Shown piece by piece: positions 16,586-24,713 of a DNA stretch of 64,000 nt (position 1 is the stretch's first letter; the number at the start of each line of letters is the position of its first letter). The notes under the pieces were generated by a model that was not told where the DNA came from, searched no databases, and worked only from the letters and a program-made list of their open reading frames with translations. Origin of the DNA: G965267185 sp965267185 (lineage in GTDB: Bacteria > Pseudomonadota > Alphaproteobacteria > UBA6615); NCBI GenBank assembly GCA_965267185.1, contig OZ253937.1, forward strand, positions 558,001 through 622,000. Reading direction: 5' to 3'. A program made the position numbers and the translations under genes.

Positions 16586-17277
16586 TGCAGTTTCGGCTGT
16601 GGAAGTTTCCGCCGCGGGTCCGGCTGCTCCCGGTCCTGATCGTCGGTGTTGCGATGCTGCTCACCGTGCGTTTGGGCGAACTGTCGTTGGGAGTCGATTT
16701 ATCGGCGACAAGCCCGGCGGCGGCCGCCGAGGATGCGGAAAAGCCCGAGAGTGCGGAAGATCCTACGGCGGAGGCTGACAGCCACGACGCCGAGGGCGAA
16801 GCCGAGGATGAGCTGCTCTCCGACATCCCGGTGGAATTCACACCGGGCGAGGTTGCGGTTTTGCAAGACCTCGCGAAGCGGCGCAACGAGCTGGAAGCGT
16901 TTGAGAAAGAAGTAGAAGCGCGGGAGCGGCTGCTCGACGCGGCGGAAGGGCGTCTCGAGGAACGCATCGCCGAGCTGACGCAGCTTCGGGATTCGATCGA
17001 GGGTCTGGTGCGCCAATACAACGAGCAGGAAGCCGCCGAACTGCAAAGCGTCGTCAAAATCTACGAGACCATGAAGCCCAAGGATGCGGCGCGCATCCTC
17101 GGCGAAATGGAGATGCCGGTCCTGCTCGGCATCATGGAAACCATGAAAGAGCGCAAAAGCGCGCCGATTATCGCGGCGATGGAGCCGGAGCGCGCGCGCG
17201 AACTTACGACCGAACTGGCGCGCCAGCGCGAAGTCGAATTGTCGACGCCAGCCGATGCCGATGAGCCATCGGGGTAA
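16582..17277 (+). CDS. motE: MotE-like protein (MgtE N-terminal domain)
   Basis: This 231-aa exported protein has a signal or anchor segment (about residues 10-35), an acidic Ala-rich linker (about 45-85), a coiled coil (about 95-150), and an MgtE-N-like helical domain at 150-215 (MKPKDAARILGEMEMPVLLG). In rhizobia MotE is a periplasmic chaperone for the stator-associated protein MotC. Here it sits in a single operon with two MotB-like proteins, which fits a stator assembly role. Confidence 0.75.
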   Translation: MMQFRLWKFPPRVRLLPVLIVGVAMLLTVRLGELSLGVDLSATSPAAAAEDAEKPESAEDPTAEADSHDAEGEAEDELLSDIPVEFTPGEVAVLQDLAKRRNELEAFEKEVEARERLLDAAEGRLEERIAELTQLRDSIEGLVRQYNEQEAAELQSVVKIYETMKPKDAARILGEMEMPVLLGIMETMKERKSAPIIAAMEPERARELTTELARQREVELSTPADADEPSG

Positions 17278-17331
17278 GGCAGCGGAGAGCCGCGGCGGTG
17301 TTTCGTCCCGGCGGAGTTCCTGAGAGATCGA

Positions 17332-18057
17332 ATGAATACGTTTAGCGACCAGGACAACTACGAGCTCGACGGCCAGCCGGACAACATATTCGCGACCGGC
17401 GGTGCCGCCCGTTCAATGGTGCACAGGACCGGGCTTACATCGATCCTGTCGCTGTTTCTGTTGTTGCTGGCGTTCTTCATCATGCTCAACAGCATCGCCC
17501 AGTTCGAAACCCGGCGTACCGACGCGGTGCTTGGCAGTTTGGCGGCCACGTTCAACGTGGAGAAACCGGAAGGCCAGTCCCGCACGTTGGGTTCCTTCGT
17601 GGGCCATCTCGATGCGGTGGCGGAACTCGAACGCGAAATTACCGGGCTGTTGCGTACGCTCGTTCAGCTCGACCGGTTCGAAGTTATCCGGTCCGGCACG
17701 TTGGTCAGCGCGACGATCGATAACGACGTTCTATTCGGCGATGGCGTCGGGCCGACCGAGACGATGCGGAAATTCACCCGGCAGACCGCCGGCTTGCTCA
17801 ATGTCGCGGCGGACAGGCTAACAATCGAAATGACAGCGTATGCGCGTCCGGCGGGCGGCAGGGTACTTCGCGCCCGCAGCGCCTCGGTCGAAACAGCCGC
17901 TGCACGTGCGGGATCGTTGGTTCGCGCGTTCGCCGAGTTCGGCGTCGCCACGAGCCAATTGGTGGTCGCGTTGGAAGACGGCGATCCGGACGAGACCCGG
18001 ATCGAGTTCCGCGTCTTGTCGGCGCCGCCCTTGCCGGAACTGGGAGAGGCGCCATGA
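17332..18057 (+). CDS. MotB-like stator protein lacking the proton-binding aspartate
   Basis: This 241-aa protein has one N-terminal membrane helix (about residues 36-54, TSILSLFLLLLAFFIML) and a periplasmic region with weak OmpA-like character (about 105-235). The helix resembles the MotB transmembrane segment, but the Asp that carries protons in MotB is absent and the helix has no charged residue. It overlaps the next, Asp-containing MotB-like gene by 4 bp. It may be a structural or regulatory partner of the stator. No motA lies in the window. Confidence 0.6.
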   Translation: MNTFSDQDNYELDGQPDNIFATGGAARSMVHRTGLTSILSLFLLLLAFFIMLNSIAQFETRRTDAVLGSLAATFNVEKPEGQSRTLGSFVGHLDAVAELEREITGLLRTLVQLDRFEVIRSGTLVSATIDNDVLFGDGVGPTETMRKFTRQTAGLLNVAADRLTIEMTAYARPAGGRVLRARSASVETAAARAGSLVRAFAEFGVATSQLVVALEDGDPDETRIEFRVLSAPPLPELGEAP

Positions 18058-18794
18058 ATGCAGTTTCTCTCGTTGACCGGCCAACCTTGCACCGGCCCCA
18101 GATGCAGAAACAGCGTGCTGAAGCACGCTGGCTGGTGACGTTCGCCGACCTGGCAGCGGTGATGGTGGCGTTCTTTGTCTTGCTGTTCGCGATGGCCGAG
18201 GTCGATTCCGACAAGTGGGAGGGGACGACCATCGCCTTCGACCGCCAGTTCCGCATCGAAGAAGACGTCGTGACGCCGCGGCCGGTCGAAGAGGCCAACA
18301 TCACCCAGAAGGTGGCAGAACCGGCTCTCGACCTGCGCTATATCGAGCGGCTGGCCAACGAAACTCTAAAAGAGCACGAAGTATTGCGCGACGTTCGCGC
18401 AGTTGTTAGCGCCGACCGCTTGGTGTTCGACTTCCCCGGCGAGCTGTTGTTCGCCAACGGCCGGGTGGGGGTCAGCGTCGATGGCCGTCAGTCGCTATTC
18501 ATTTTGGGCGGCATGCTGGCTGGCGTCGACAACCAAGTGGCAATCGTTGGCCACGCGGCGCCCCAGGAGGTAGCGGAAGAGGGCGTGCTAATCGACTGGG
18601 AACAATCCCTGGTTCGCGCCGCCAGAGTTGCCAGATCGATGGTGTCCGCTGGCTACGACCGCCCGGTCAAACTTCAAGGCCGCAGCGGCAGCCGTTTCGG
18701 TGGCCCGGCGCCCACTCCCACCGAGGCGGCGGGCGCGGTGCGCAACGGCCGTATCGAAATCATTGTACAGAATGAAATGGGAGACCGGAGATGA
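18054..18794 (+). CDS. MotB-like stator protein with conserved D32
   Basis: This 246-aa protein begins with a short cytoplasmic tail and a MotB-type helix, WLVTFADLAAVMVAFFVLLF. D32 falls at the proton-carrying position of MotB (D32 in E. coli numbering as well). The C-terminal part (about 110-240) looks like a diverged OmpA/MotB peptidoglycan-binding domain, with AIVGHAAP and a final GRIEIIVQN. It is coupled to the preceding MotB-like gene and to the following TPR gene by 4-bp overlaps. It probably forms a stator with a MotA encoded elsewhere. Confidence 0.72.
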   Translation: MNAVSLVDRPTLHRPQMQKQRAEARWLVTFADLAAVMVAFFVLLFAMAEVDSDKWEGTTIAFDRQFRIEEDVVTPRPVEEANITQKVAEPALDLRYIERLANETLKEHEVLRDVRAVVSADRLVFDFPGELLFANGRVGVSVDGRQSLFILGGMLAGVDNQVAIVGHAAPQEVAEEGVLIDWEQSLVRAARVARSMVSAGYDRPVKLQGRSGSRFGGPAPTPTEAAGAVRNGRIEIIVQNEMGDRR

Positions 18795-21700
18795 GCCGGC
18801 TATCGATCCTTGCTGGCCTTCGCCGGATCGGCTGTTTCGTTCGCGCATCGGTCATTCCGGTGGCAGCGGCCGCAATGCTCTTTGCGAGCGCCGCCGACAG
18901 CTATGCCGCCGAACGGGTTGGTGTGCGTGGTGGCTTGCATCCGACGTTCGCCCGTCTCGTTTTCGACTGGAAAAAGCCTGTCACTTACCGGGTTTCGACG
19001 ACCGATAAACAGTTGATCATTACATTCGCCCGTCCCATGGAGGGACAATTCGACAACGCCCGCAGCCATATCGATGACTATATCGGCACAGCGCGGCTCG
19101 AAGACGGCGGCAAGCGGGTGGTCATTGCCCTCAAGCGCCCCGTCAAGGCCAGCCACTTCGTCAACGAAGGATCGGTGGTCGTCGATTTACGCCCGGCGAA
19201 AAGCTCCGGCACAGCGCAGAAAAAACCACCGCAGGTCCCCGTGACCGTGTCGGACCGCGACGGCTACACAAGGATCGTTTTCGATTGGCCGGTGCGCACC
19301 AACTATCGCTTTACCCAGGAAGACAACCGGATCGCCTTGACGTTCGACCGGCCCGGCAACCTCGAAGTGCCGGCCTCGACCCCGGCGCCGCTCGAAAACA
19401 TGCGCGCGACGAAGAGTGGTGACGGCACGCCGCAGATCGAGATCGGTGTCACCGGCCGGGTACGCCATTTCCGCGATGGCCGGAAGGTTGTCGTCGATAT
19501 TCTTGCCGAAAAGAATACCAAGAGCGGATCGCCGAAGGACCCGGTCACTCAGCCTACGCCGAAGCAAGTCGATGCCGCGGCCCCGGCCGACCCGCCGGCG
19601 GGTGTCGGCGCGCCGGTACCGCTTGTACCGGCGCCTTCGTCGGCACCATCGGCTGCGCCGTTGCCCGTGGTCGAAAGAATAGAGGTCGACGAGGCACTGC
19701 CCGACGATGCCGGCTCCCTCGACGTTGCGATCAAGGTCGAACAGGACGGTGCGTCCCTTAGATTTCCGTTCAAAAAACCCACAGCCATGGCGGCGTTCCG
19801 TCGGGGGGGCTGGCTTTGGCTGGTGTTCGACCGTCCGTTCCGCATCGATACGGCGCCGATTGCCGCCGCTGAGGAATTCATAACCGCGGCGGAGCAGATG
19901 GAGCACGGGCAGGCGACCGTTTTACGCCTGACGACGATTGCCGGCTTTAACGCCTCGGTGGCGCGCGACGGCGAAGAGTGGGAAGTCGTGATCGCGCCCC
20001 AATTGATGCGCCCCGAGACACCACTCAAGGTGACCGCCAACCCAGGCGGGAACGCCAACGTGACCCTCGGGCCGACCGAGCCGACAACGCCGCTGGTGCT
20101 CAACGATCCTGAGGTCGGCGATCAGATATTCGCGGTCACCGTCGCTGAAAGCGGCCACGGTTTGGCGCGGTCACAGCAGTTCAGCGATTTCCGCTTGTTG
20201 CCGTCGGTTCAAGGCGTCGCCGTTGTGCCCTATGCGGACGGTCTCCGGGTGGAGCCGCGGGCGAAGGAAGTTGTGATTTCGGCGGCCAGGGGGTTGCGCT
20301 TGGCAACCGCTAAGGCGCGCCGCCGCGTGCTGGCGACGACCGCCGAACAGGCCGCGGCCGAGCGGATGTTCGACTTTACCGCCTGGAGCCACAAAGACAT
20401 CGGCGACTACAACGAAGCCCAAGCCCATTTGCTCGAAGAGATCGAATCCGCCGCACCTGAAGTGCGCAACAAGGCGCGCTTGGAGCTGGCGCAATTCTAC
20501 TTCGCCCAAGGCATGAGCGCGCGGGCCCGCGGAATCCTGGATCTTGTGGAAGGGGAGTCTGAAGATATCGCCCGCCTCGCGACGTTCCGGGCGCTGCGCG
20601 GCGCGGTCAACTATACGCTCGGCGACTTCGACCGGGCCCGCGAAGATCTGCTGGACGGCGACCTCGACAGCGAGCCGGAAATCGTCTTGTGGCGGGCGGC
20701 GTTGGCGGCAGAAGACGGGCAGTACGGCGAGGCGACGTTCGGCCTGCGCCAGTCCGACCGTTTCGTGCAAAGCTATCCGGACGGTTTGCGCAAGCGTTTT
20801 GCCTTCCTTGGAGCGGAAACCGCCTTCGCGAATGCTGATGCGCGCGGCGGCGAGTTCTGGCTGGAAATATCCCAGGGCGCGAGCCTCAGCCCCGGCGATA
20901 TCGAGTATCAAGACATGCTGCGCGCCAATATCGCGGCGTTGGACGGCGAAATCGATACCGCACTGAAGATGTACGATGCAGCGATCGCCGGCCGCGACCG
21001 CCGTAGCCGTGCCCGCGCCGTGCTGGAAAAGACCGAGTTACTGCTCGCCGAAGGTGAAATCTCGCCCGAGAAGGCGATCGAGGATCTCGACCGGTTGCGC
21101 TATGTGTGGCGCGGCGACGGCATCGAGTTTCGTGTTCTGCGGCGGCTTGGCGAACTGCAGCTCGAAACGGGGAAATACCGCGACGGACTGGAGAGCCTCA
21201 AGCGCCTGGTCACCAACTTCGCCGATCACCGTTTGGCGCCGGACATTACCGAGCTGATGCGCAACACGTTCACCCATCTCTACGATGAGGGTGAAATCGA
21301 GAACCTGCCGCCGGTCATGGCGATTGCCTTGTTCAACGACTTCCGCGAGTTGGCTCCCGCCGGGACCGAAGGCGACGATATGATCCGCCGGCTCGCCGAC
21401 CGTCTGGTTTCGGTCGATCTGCTGCCCCAGGCAGCAAGTCTGCTGTCGCGCCAGGTCGAGTTCCGTCTGAAGGGCGAGGAAAAGGCGCGCGTGGGGGCAC
21501 GGCTTGCCGTCATTCATCTACTCAACCGCGACCCGGGAGAGGCGTTGGCGGCGATCGCCGACAGCCACTCCGACGGTATCCCGGCCGAGTTGGAAGAGGA
21601 ACGTACCCTGATTACGGCACGCGCCCATGCGCAGCTCGGGGCGTTCCAAAAAGCGTTGGCGGCTCTGGACAAGAGCAAGAGCGAGGCGGCGGACAAGGTT

Positions 21701-22075
21701 CGTGGCGATATCAATTGGCAAATCCGCGATTGGGCCGGCGCGGCCGAGGTGTTCGGCCGGCTCGCCGGGGCGCCACCGCCCCTGGGCACGCCTCTCGAAG
21801 AAGTCCGCAGCCGCTACGTCTTGAGCCGCGCCGTGGCGCTGGCGTTGAACAGCAACCATCAAGAGCTGGCGACCCTGCATAGCCAATATGCCTCGGCGAT
21901 GGCGGCCACGCCGTACGGCGCCGATTTTCAGGTAATCGCTTCGGTCGATACTGGCGCTGCCGATTTCCAGGACGTGCTGCGCCGGGTTTCGGTGGCTGAC
22001 GACTTCCAGGCCTTTATGGACGGCTATCGCGCGCGCATCACCCAGTCGGCGAGCGCCGCGGAAGACCCTTCCTAG
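18791..22075 (+). CDS. Large exported AMIN-like/TPR repeat protein of the flagellar motor operon
   Basis: This 1094-aa protein has a signal peptide (about residues 1-37). Three beta-rich units of about 90 residues follow (around 40-135, 143-235, 310-400), each with FARLVFDWKKPV- or TRIVFDWPV-like strands that resemble AMIN cell-wall-binding domains. A Pro/Ala-rich linker lies at about 245-300, and a long alpha-helical TPR-like region covers about 510-1060. The gene starts inside the stop of the second MotB-like gene, so it is co-translated with the stator genes and may anchor or scaffold the motor in the periplasm. That function is inferred from position. Confidence 0.65.
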   Translation: MSRLSILAGLRRIGCFVRASVIPVAAAAMLFASAADSYAAERVGVRGGLHPTFARLVFDWKKPVTYRVSTTDKQLIITFARPMEGQFDNARSHIDDYIGTARLEDGGKRVVIALKRPVKASHFVNEGSVVVDLRPAKSSGTAQKKPPQVPVTVSDRDGYTRIVFDWPVRTNYRFTQEDNRIALTFDRPGNLEVPASTPAPLENMRATKSGDGTPQIEIGVTGRVRHFRDGRKVVVDILAEKNTKSGSPKDPVTQPTPKQVDAAAPADPPAGVGAPVPLVPAPSSAPSAAPLPVVERIEVDEALPDDAGSLDVAIKVEQDGASLRFPFKKPTAMAAFRRGGWLWLVFDRPFRIDTAPIAAAEEFITAAEQMEHGQATVLRLTTIAGFNASVARDGEEWEVVIAPQLMRPETPLKVTANPGGNANVTLGPTEPTTPLVLNDPEVGDQIFAVTVAESGHGLARSQQFSDFRLLPSVQGVAVVPYADGLRVEPRAKEVVISAARGLRLATAKARRRVLATTAEQAAAERMFDFTAWSHKDIGDYNEAQAHLLEEIESAAPEVRNKARLELAQFYFAQGMSARARGILDLVEGESEDIARLATFRALRGAVNYTLGDFDRAREDLLDGDLDSEPEIVLWRAALAAEDGQYGEATFGLRQSDRFVQSYPDGLRKRFAFLGAETAFANADARGGEFWLEISQGASLSPGDIEYQDMLRANIAALDGEIDTALKMYDAAIAGRDRRSRARAVLEKTELLLAEGEISPEKAIEDLDRLRYVWRGDGIEFRVLRRLGELQLETGKYRDGLESLKRLVTNFADHRLAPDITELMRNTFTHLYDEGEIENLPPVMAIALFNDFRELAPAGTEGDDMIRRLADRLVSVDLLPQAASLLSRQVEFRLKGEEKARVGARLAVIHLLNRDPGEALAAIADSHSDGIPAELEEERTLITARAHAQLGAFQKALAALDKSKSEAADKVRGDINWQIRDWAGAAEVFGRLAGAPPPLGTPLEEVRSRYVLSRAVALALNSNHQELATLHSQYASAMAATPYGADFQVIASVDTGAADFQDVLRRVSVADDFQAFMDGYRARITQSASAAEDPS

Positions 22076-22235
22076 ACCGGGCCAACTACACCTCCAAACG
22101 GTACCTGTTCTGATTGTATCGGACCGGTCCAGGCCACATGGCCGGAGGCGGGTTCTGGAGCGCCTATATATAAGGAGTCATCGCTTTCGATCCGGCGGCC
22201 AACATCGGCGCCGCCGGCAGGTGGGGCGAGGGGCG

Positions 22236-23003
22236 TCAGCCGAAGCTTTGCACCAGGCTGCCGGCCACGAGGTACCAGCCATCGACAAGCACGAAGAAGA
22301 TCAGCTTAAACGGCAGCGATATCATGATCGGCGGCAGCATCATCATGCCCATCGACATGAGCACCGACGCGACCACCATGTCGATGATGACGAAGGGAAT
22401 GAACAGCAGAAAGCCGATTTCAAATGCGCGCCGCAGCTCGGAAATCATGAATGCTGGAATCAGCGCGCGCAGCGGCGTTGCCTGCGGGTCCTCGATCGCC
22501 TCGATCTCGGCGAGGTCGAGAAAGAGCCGTAAGTCCTGATCGCGGACATGCTCGATCATGAACACTTTGACCGGCGCCATCGAACGCTGGAACGCCTCTT
22601 CTTGAGTGATCTGTTCCTCGATTAGCGGCTGAATGCCTTGTTCGTAGGCCGCTTCGAAGGTCGGCGCCATAACGAATGCGGTGAGGAACAGCGCCAGGCT
22701 CACCAGCACGGTGTTCGGCGGCGTTTGCTGAGTGCCGATTGCCGAGCGCAGAAATGCCAGCACAACGACGATGCGGGTGAAGCTGGTGACCATGATGATA
22801 ATCGATGGCGCCAGGCTTAAAACGGTCAGCAGCGCTATGAGCTGGACGATCCGCGACGTCGTCGTCGCGCCGTCGCCGAAATCGAGCGAAAAGTTCTGGG
22901 CGGCGGCGGGCAGGCTCATCGCGAGGATGAGCACCAACACCAGGCTGGCCAGCCGCGCCACCGTTCCGAACGTAGAGCAAAGACGAGTTGCAGCCGTTGT
23001 CAT
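22236..23003 (-). CDS. fliP: Flagellar type III export protein FliP
   Basis: This 255-aa membrane protein is part of the FliPQR export gate. It has a signal peptide, TSFTRIVVVLAFLRSAIGTQQTPPN (the family signature, about residues 67-91) and four membrane segments, ending in LVDGWYLVAGSLVQSFG. Its start overlaps the fliO stop by 4 bp. Its partners fliQ and fliR are in a separate operon at 28-29 kb. Confidence 0.95.
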   Translation of the reverse strand: MTTAATRLCSTFGTVARLASLVLVLILAMSLPAAAQNFSLDFGDGATTTSRIVQLIALLTVLSLAPSIIIMVTSFTRIVVVLAFLRSAIGTQQTPPNTVLVSLALFLTAFVMAPTFEAAYEQGIQPLIEEQITQEEAFQRSMAPVKVFMIEHVRDQDLRLFLDLAEIEAIEDPQATPLRALIPAFMISELRRAFEIGFLLFIPFVIIDMVVASVLMSMGMMMLPPIMISLPFKLIFFVLVDGWYLVAGSLVQSFG

Positions 23004-23347
23004 GTTACCGGCCCACCTGTTTGAGGAGAGTCGGCGGCGGCCTGAGCGGTCTCCAACTGGTCGGAGAAACGGCCGTTGCCCGGCCCGGGCGCGATACCCG
23101 TCTCGACAACGGTTTCGGTGGTCGGGCTCAAGAGAATGAGGTGTTCCACCGTGTCCCGCCGGACCAGTACGAGACGGCGCTTGGCGTCGATTGCGGTGGC
23201 TTCGACGACGCTCAGCCGGCCTTTACCCCCCGCAGCGCCGGCGATACGGCCGGCGCCATAGCGCCGCAGTACCCAGGCGAGACCGGCGATCAAGCCGATA
23301 ACGACCGCGAACGATAGAAAAAAACGTACGAAATCAACGATATCCAT
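23000..23347 (-). CDS. fliO: Flagellar biosynthesis protein FliO
   Basis: This 115-aa protein has a single N-terminal helix (about residues 6-27, VRFFLSFAVVIGLIAGLAWVL) and a small cytoplasmic domain, GRLSVVEATAIDAKRRLVLVRR, typical of FliO, which aids FliP assembly. The C-terminal tail is disordered. It overlaps fliP (ATGA) and lies 51 bp downstream of a small unrecognised gene. Confidence 0.88.
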   Translation of the reverse strand: MDIVDFVRFFLSFAVVIGLIAGLAWVLRRYGAGRIAGAAGGKGRLSVVEATAIDAKRRLVLVRRDTVEHLILLSPTTETVVETGIAPGPGNGRFSDQLETAQAAADSPQTGGPVT

Positions 23348-23398
23348 GATGCCTAACCGGCGGCAGAGACAATGAAAATGAAAGGATTAACGGTCCCG

Positions 23399-23797
23399 TC
23401 AGTCATTCGTCGGGATATCGGTTTCGGTTCCGTTGAGGTCCTTGTTTTCGGCGTCTTCTGGCGCGTCGTCGGTATTTGCGGCAACGTCTATGACCGGCGT
23501 GTCGCCACCGGCGCCGTTGGAGTCATCGAGGTTGGCGAGGCGGGCATTGATCGTGGCCTGCTCGGCTTCGATATCGGCTTTGACCTCGTTGAGCCCGTTG
23601 AGCAGACGCTCGAGCTGGGGCCGCACCTTCGGCGCGTCGGCCTGGGGCAACTCGACAGCTGCTTTGCAGGTTTTCGCAACCATTATGTTGAACGCATCCA
23701 GATCGACTTCTTGACCCTCGCGCATGGCGACGCGCAAGTCGTCGAGCGACGCTGCGGCTTGATCCAGGTCTTCGCGAACCGTGCTGAGATCGGTCAT
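23399..23797 (-). CDS. Unrecognised small helical protein in the fliO-fliP operon
   Basis: This 132-aa protein is predicted helical over about residues 1-92, with heptad-like spacing (LDQAAASLDDLRVAM, LERLLNGLNEVKADIEAEQATI) and an acidic disordered tail. It has no signal peptide or membrane helix. It starts 13 bp after the fhlB-like gene and precedes fliO, so it is probably a flagellar factor such as an export chaperone (FliT-like in size and shape), but no family motif supports this. I chose ATG 23797; a longer frame would overlap the fhlB-like gene. Confidence 0.6.
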   Translation of the reverse strand: MTDLSTVREDLDQAAASLDDLRVAMREGQEVDLDAFNIMVAKTCKAAVELPQADAPKVRPQLERLLNGLNEVKADIEAEQATINARLANLDDSNGAGGDTPVIDVAANTDDAPEDAENKDLNGTETDIPTND

Positions 23798-23810
23798 GTC
23801 ATAGACTCCG

Positions 23811-24149
23811 CTAGGGGTTGTCGGCGACCCGGCCAGCCGAAACGTCGTTGGCCCGGTACACATAGTTGAGAATTTCGGCGACGGCTGCGAGCGCGTGCAG
23901 CGGCACCTCGGTATCGACTTCGATAGCTTCCAGAATCTCGGTGAGATTGGCGTCTTCGCGCACTTTCACGCCGCTGGCGAAGGCCAGTTGAAGGATCTGT
24001 TCGGCAACCGCGCCATGGCCCTTGGCGACAATGCGCGGCGTGGCGCCGGCTGCAGGCAGGTTAGCGCTGCGCGGATCGGTGCCTTTGATCGCTATGGCGG
24101 CCTGGCGCTGCTGTTGCGACGACGGCCCGTTGTCGAAATCGGCTGGCAC
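23811..24149 (-). CDS. FlhB C-terminal-domain-like protein (FhlB; EscU/YscU/HrcU family)
   Basis: This 112-aa soluble protein matches the cytoplasmic domain of FlhB without its membrane part: AAIAIKGTD, PRIVAKGHGAVAEQILQLA, GVKVREDANLTEIL and EVPLHALAAVAEILNYVYR. The NPTH autocleavage site of full FlhB is absent. A complete flhB is also present (29053-30159). Such stand-alone paralogues can assist export-substrate switching in other bacteria. The only usable start is GTG 24149. A TTAA-N7-TTAA box lies 64 bp upstream. Confidence 0.8.
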   Translation of the reverse strand: MPADFDNGPSSQQQRQAAIAIKGTDPRSANLPAAGATPRIVAKGHGAVAEQILQLAFASGVKVREDANLTEILEAIEVDTEVPLHALAAVAEILNYVYRANDVSAGRVADNP

Positions 24150-24212
24150 GAAGGGGTTCCATTGTGGTGCACGCGGCTTTTCCGCCGCTCACCCCACGGT
24201 GCCCGATTATGC

Positions 24213-24227
24213 TTAAGGAATGTTTAA
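24213..24227 (-). promoter_or_regulatory. CtrA box upstream of the fhlB-like/fliO/fliP operon
   Basis: TTAA-GGAATGT-TTAA is an exact TTAA-N7-TTAA motif between csrA and the fhlB-like gene, 64-78 bp upstream of the latter's start. It fits CtrA control of a flagellar export operon. It also lies directly downstream of csrA, so it is best assigned to the leftward operon. Confidence 0.55.
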
Positions 24228-24254
24228 GGTTGTTGGCGCCGGAACGGCGGCTAG

Positions 24255-24506
24255 TTAGTCGTTTTCGCCCGCCGCACCGCTCGCCTGACGTGCTGCGGCA
24301 GGTTCGGCGGCCGAGCTGCCGCCGGCGCCGGACTCAGCAGCTTTTTCCGCTTGAATGCGTTCGTAGACTTCACGCCGGTAGACGCTGGCATCCGAGGGGA
24401 AGGTCATGCCGAGCTTTATCGACTTGCCGCGAACGTCAACAACCGTGATCTCGATATCATCATTGATGATGATGGATTCGCCGATCTTGCGTGTGAGGTA
24501 GAGCAT
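24255..24506 (-). CDS. csrA: Carbon storage regulator CsrA
   Basis: This 83-aa protein has the CsrA core MLYLTRKIGESIIINDDIEI through VYRRE(VYERIQ) in its first 50 residues, followed by an Ala/Gly-rich tail that enteric CsrA lacks in this form. CsrA dimers bind GGA-containing mRNA leaders and often control flagellar gene translation. It lies within the flagellar region, upstream of the export operon on the same strand. Confidence 0.93.
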   Translation of the reverse strand: MLYLTRKIGESIIINDDIEITVVDVRGKSIKLGMTFPSDASVYRREVYERIQAEKAAESGAGGSSAAEPAAARQASGAAGEND

Positions 24507-24662
24507 GGTCCTATCGCGGGACCGGCGGCGTTTGGGAGCAGGGGGCCTGCAACCCTTATAACGGCCGACCGGCCGATCCTCCCTGGTTCGTCGCGCGTAG
24601 TCTAGCCCGCTTTCCGCGTCGTATACAAAAACTGTTTCGCCGCCCGGTATAACGCCCCTACG

Positions 24663-24693
24663 AAACGGCGGCCCGCCAATGACGGACCGCCGC
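24663..24693 (-). terminator. Hairpin downstream of the VWA lipoprotein gene
   Basis: The minus strand can form a stem of CGGCGG, a mismatch and CCG paired with CGG and CCGCCG, around a 7-nt loop. It ends just before TTTCG about 20 bp after the stop codon. The T-run is short, so termination may be weak. Confidence 0.45.
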
Positions 24694-24713
24694 TACCGTT
24701 CAGGGGCACGGAG

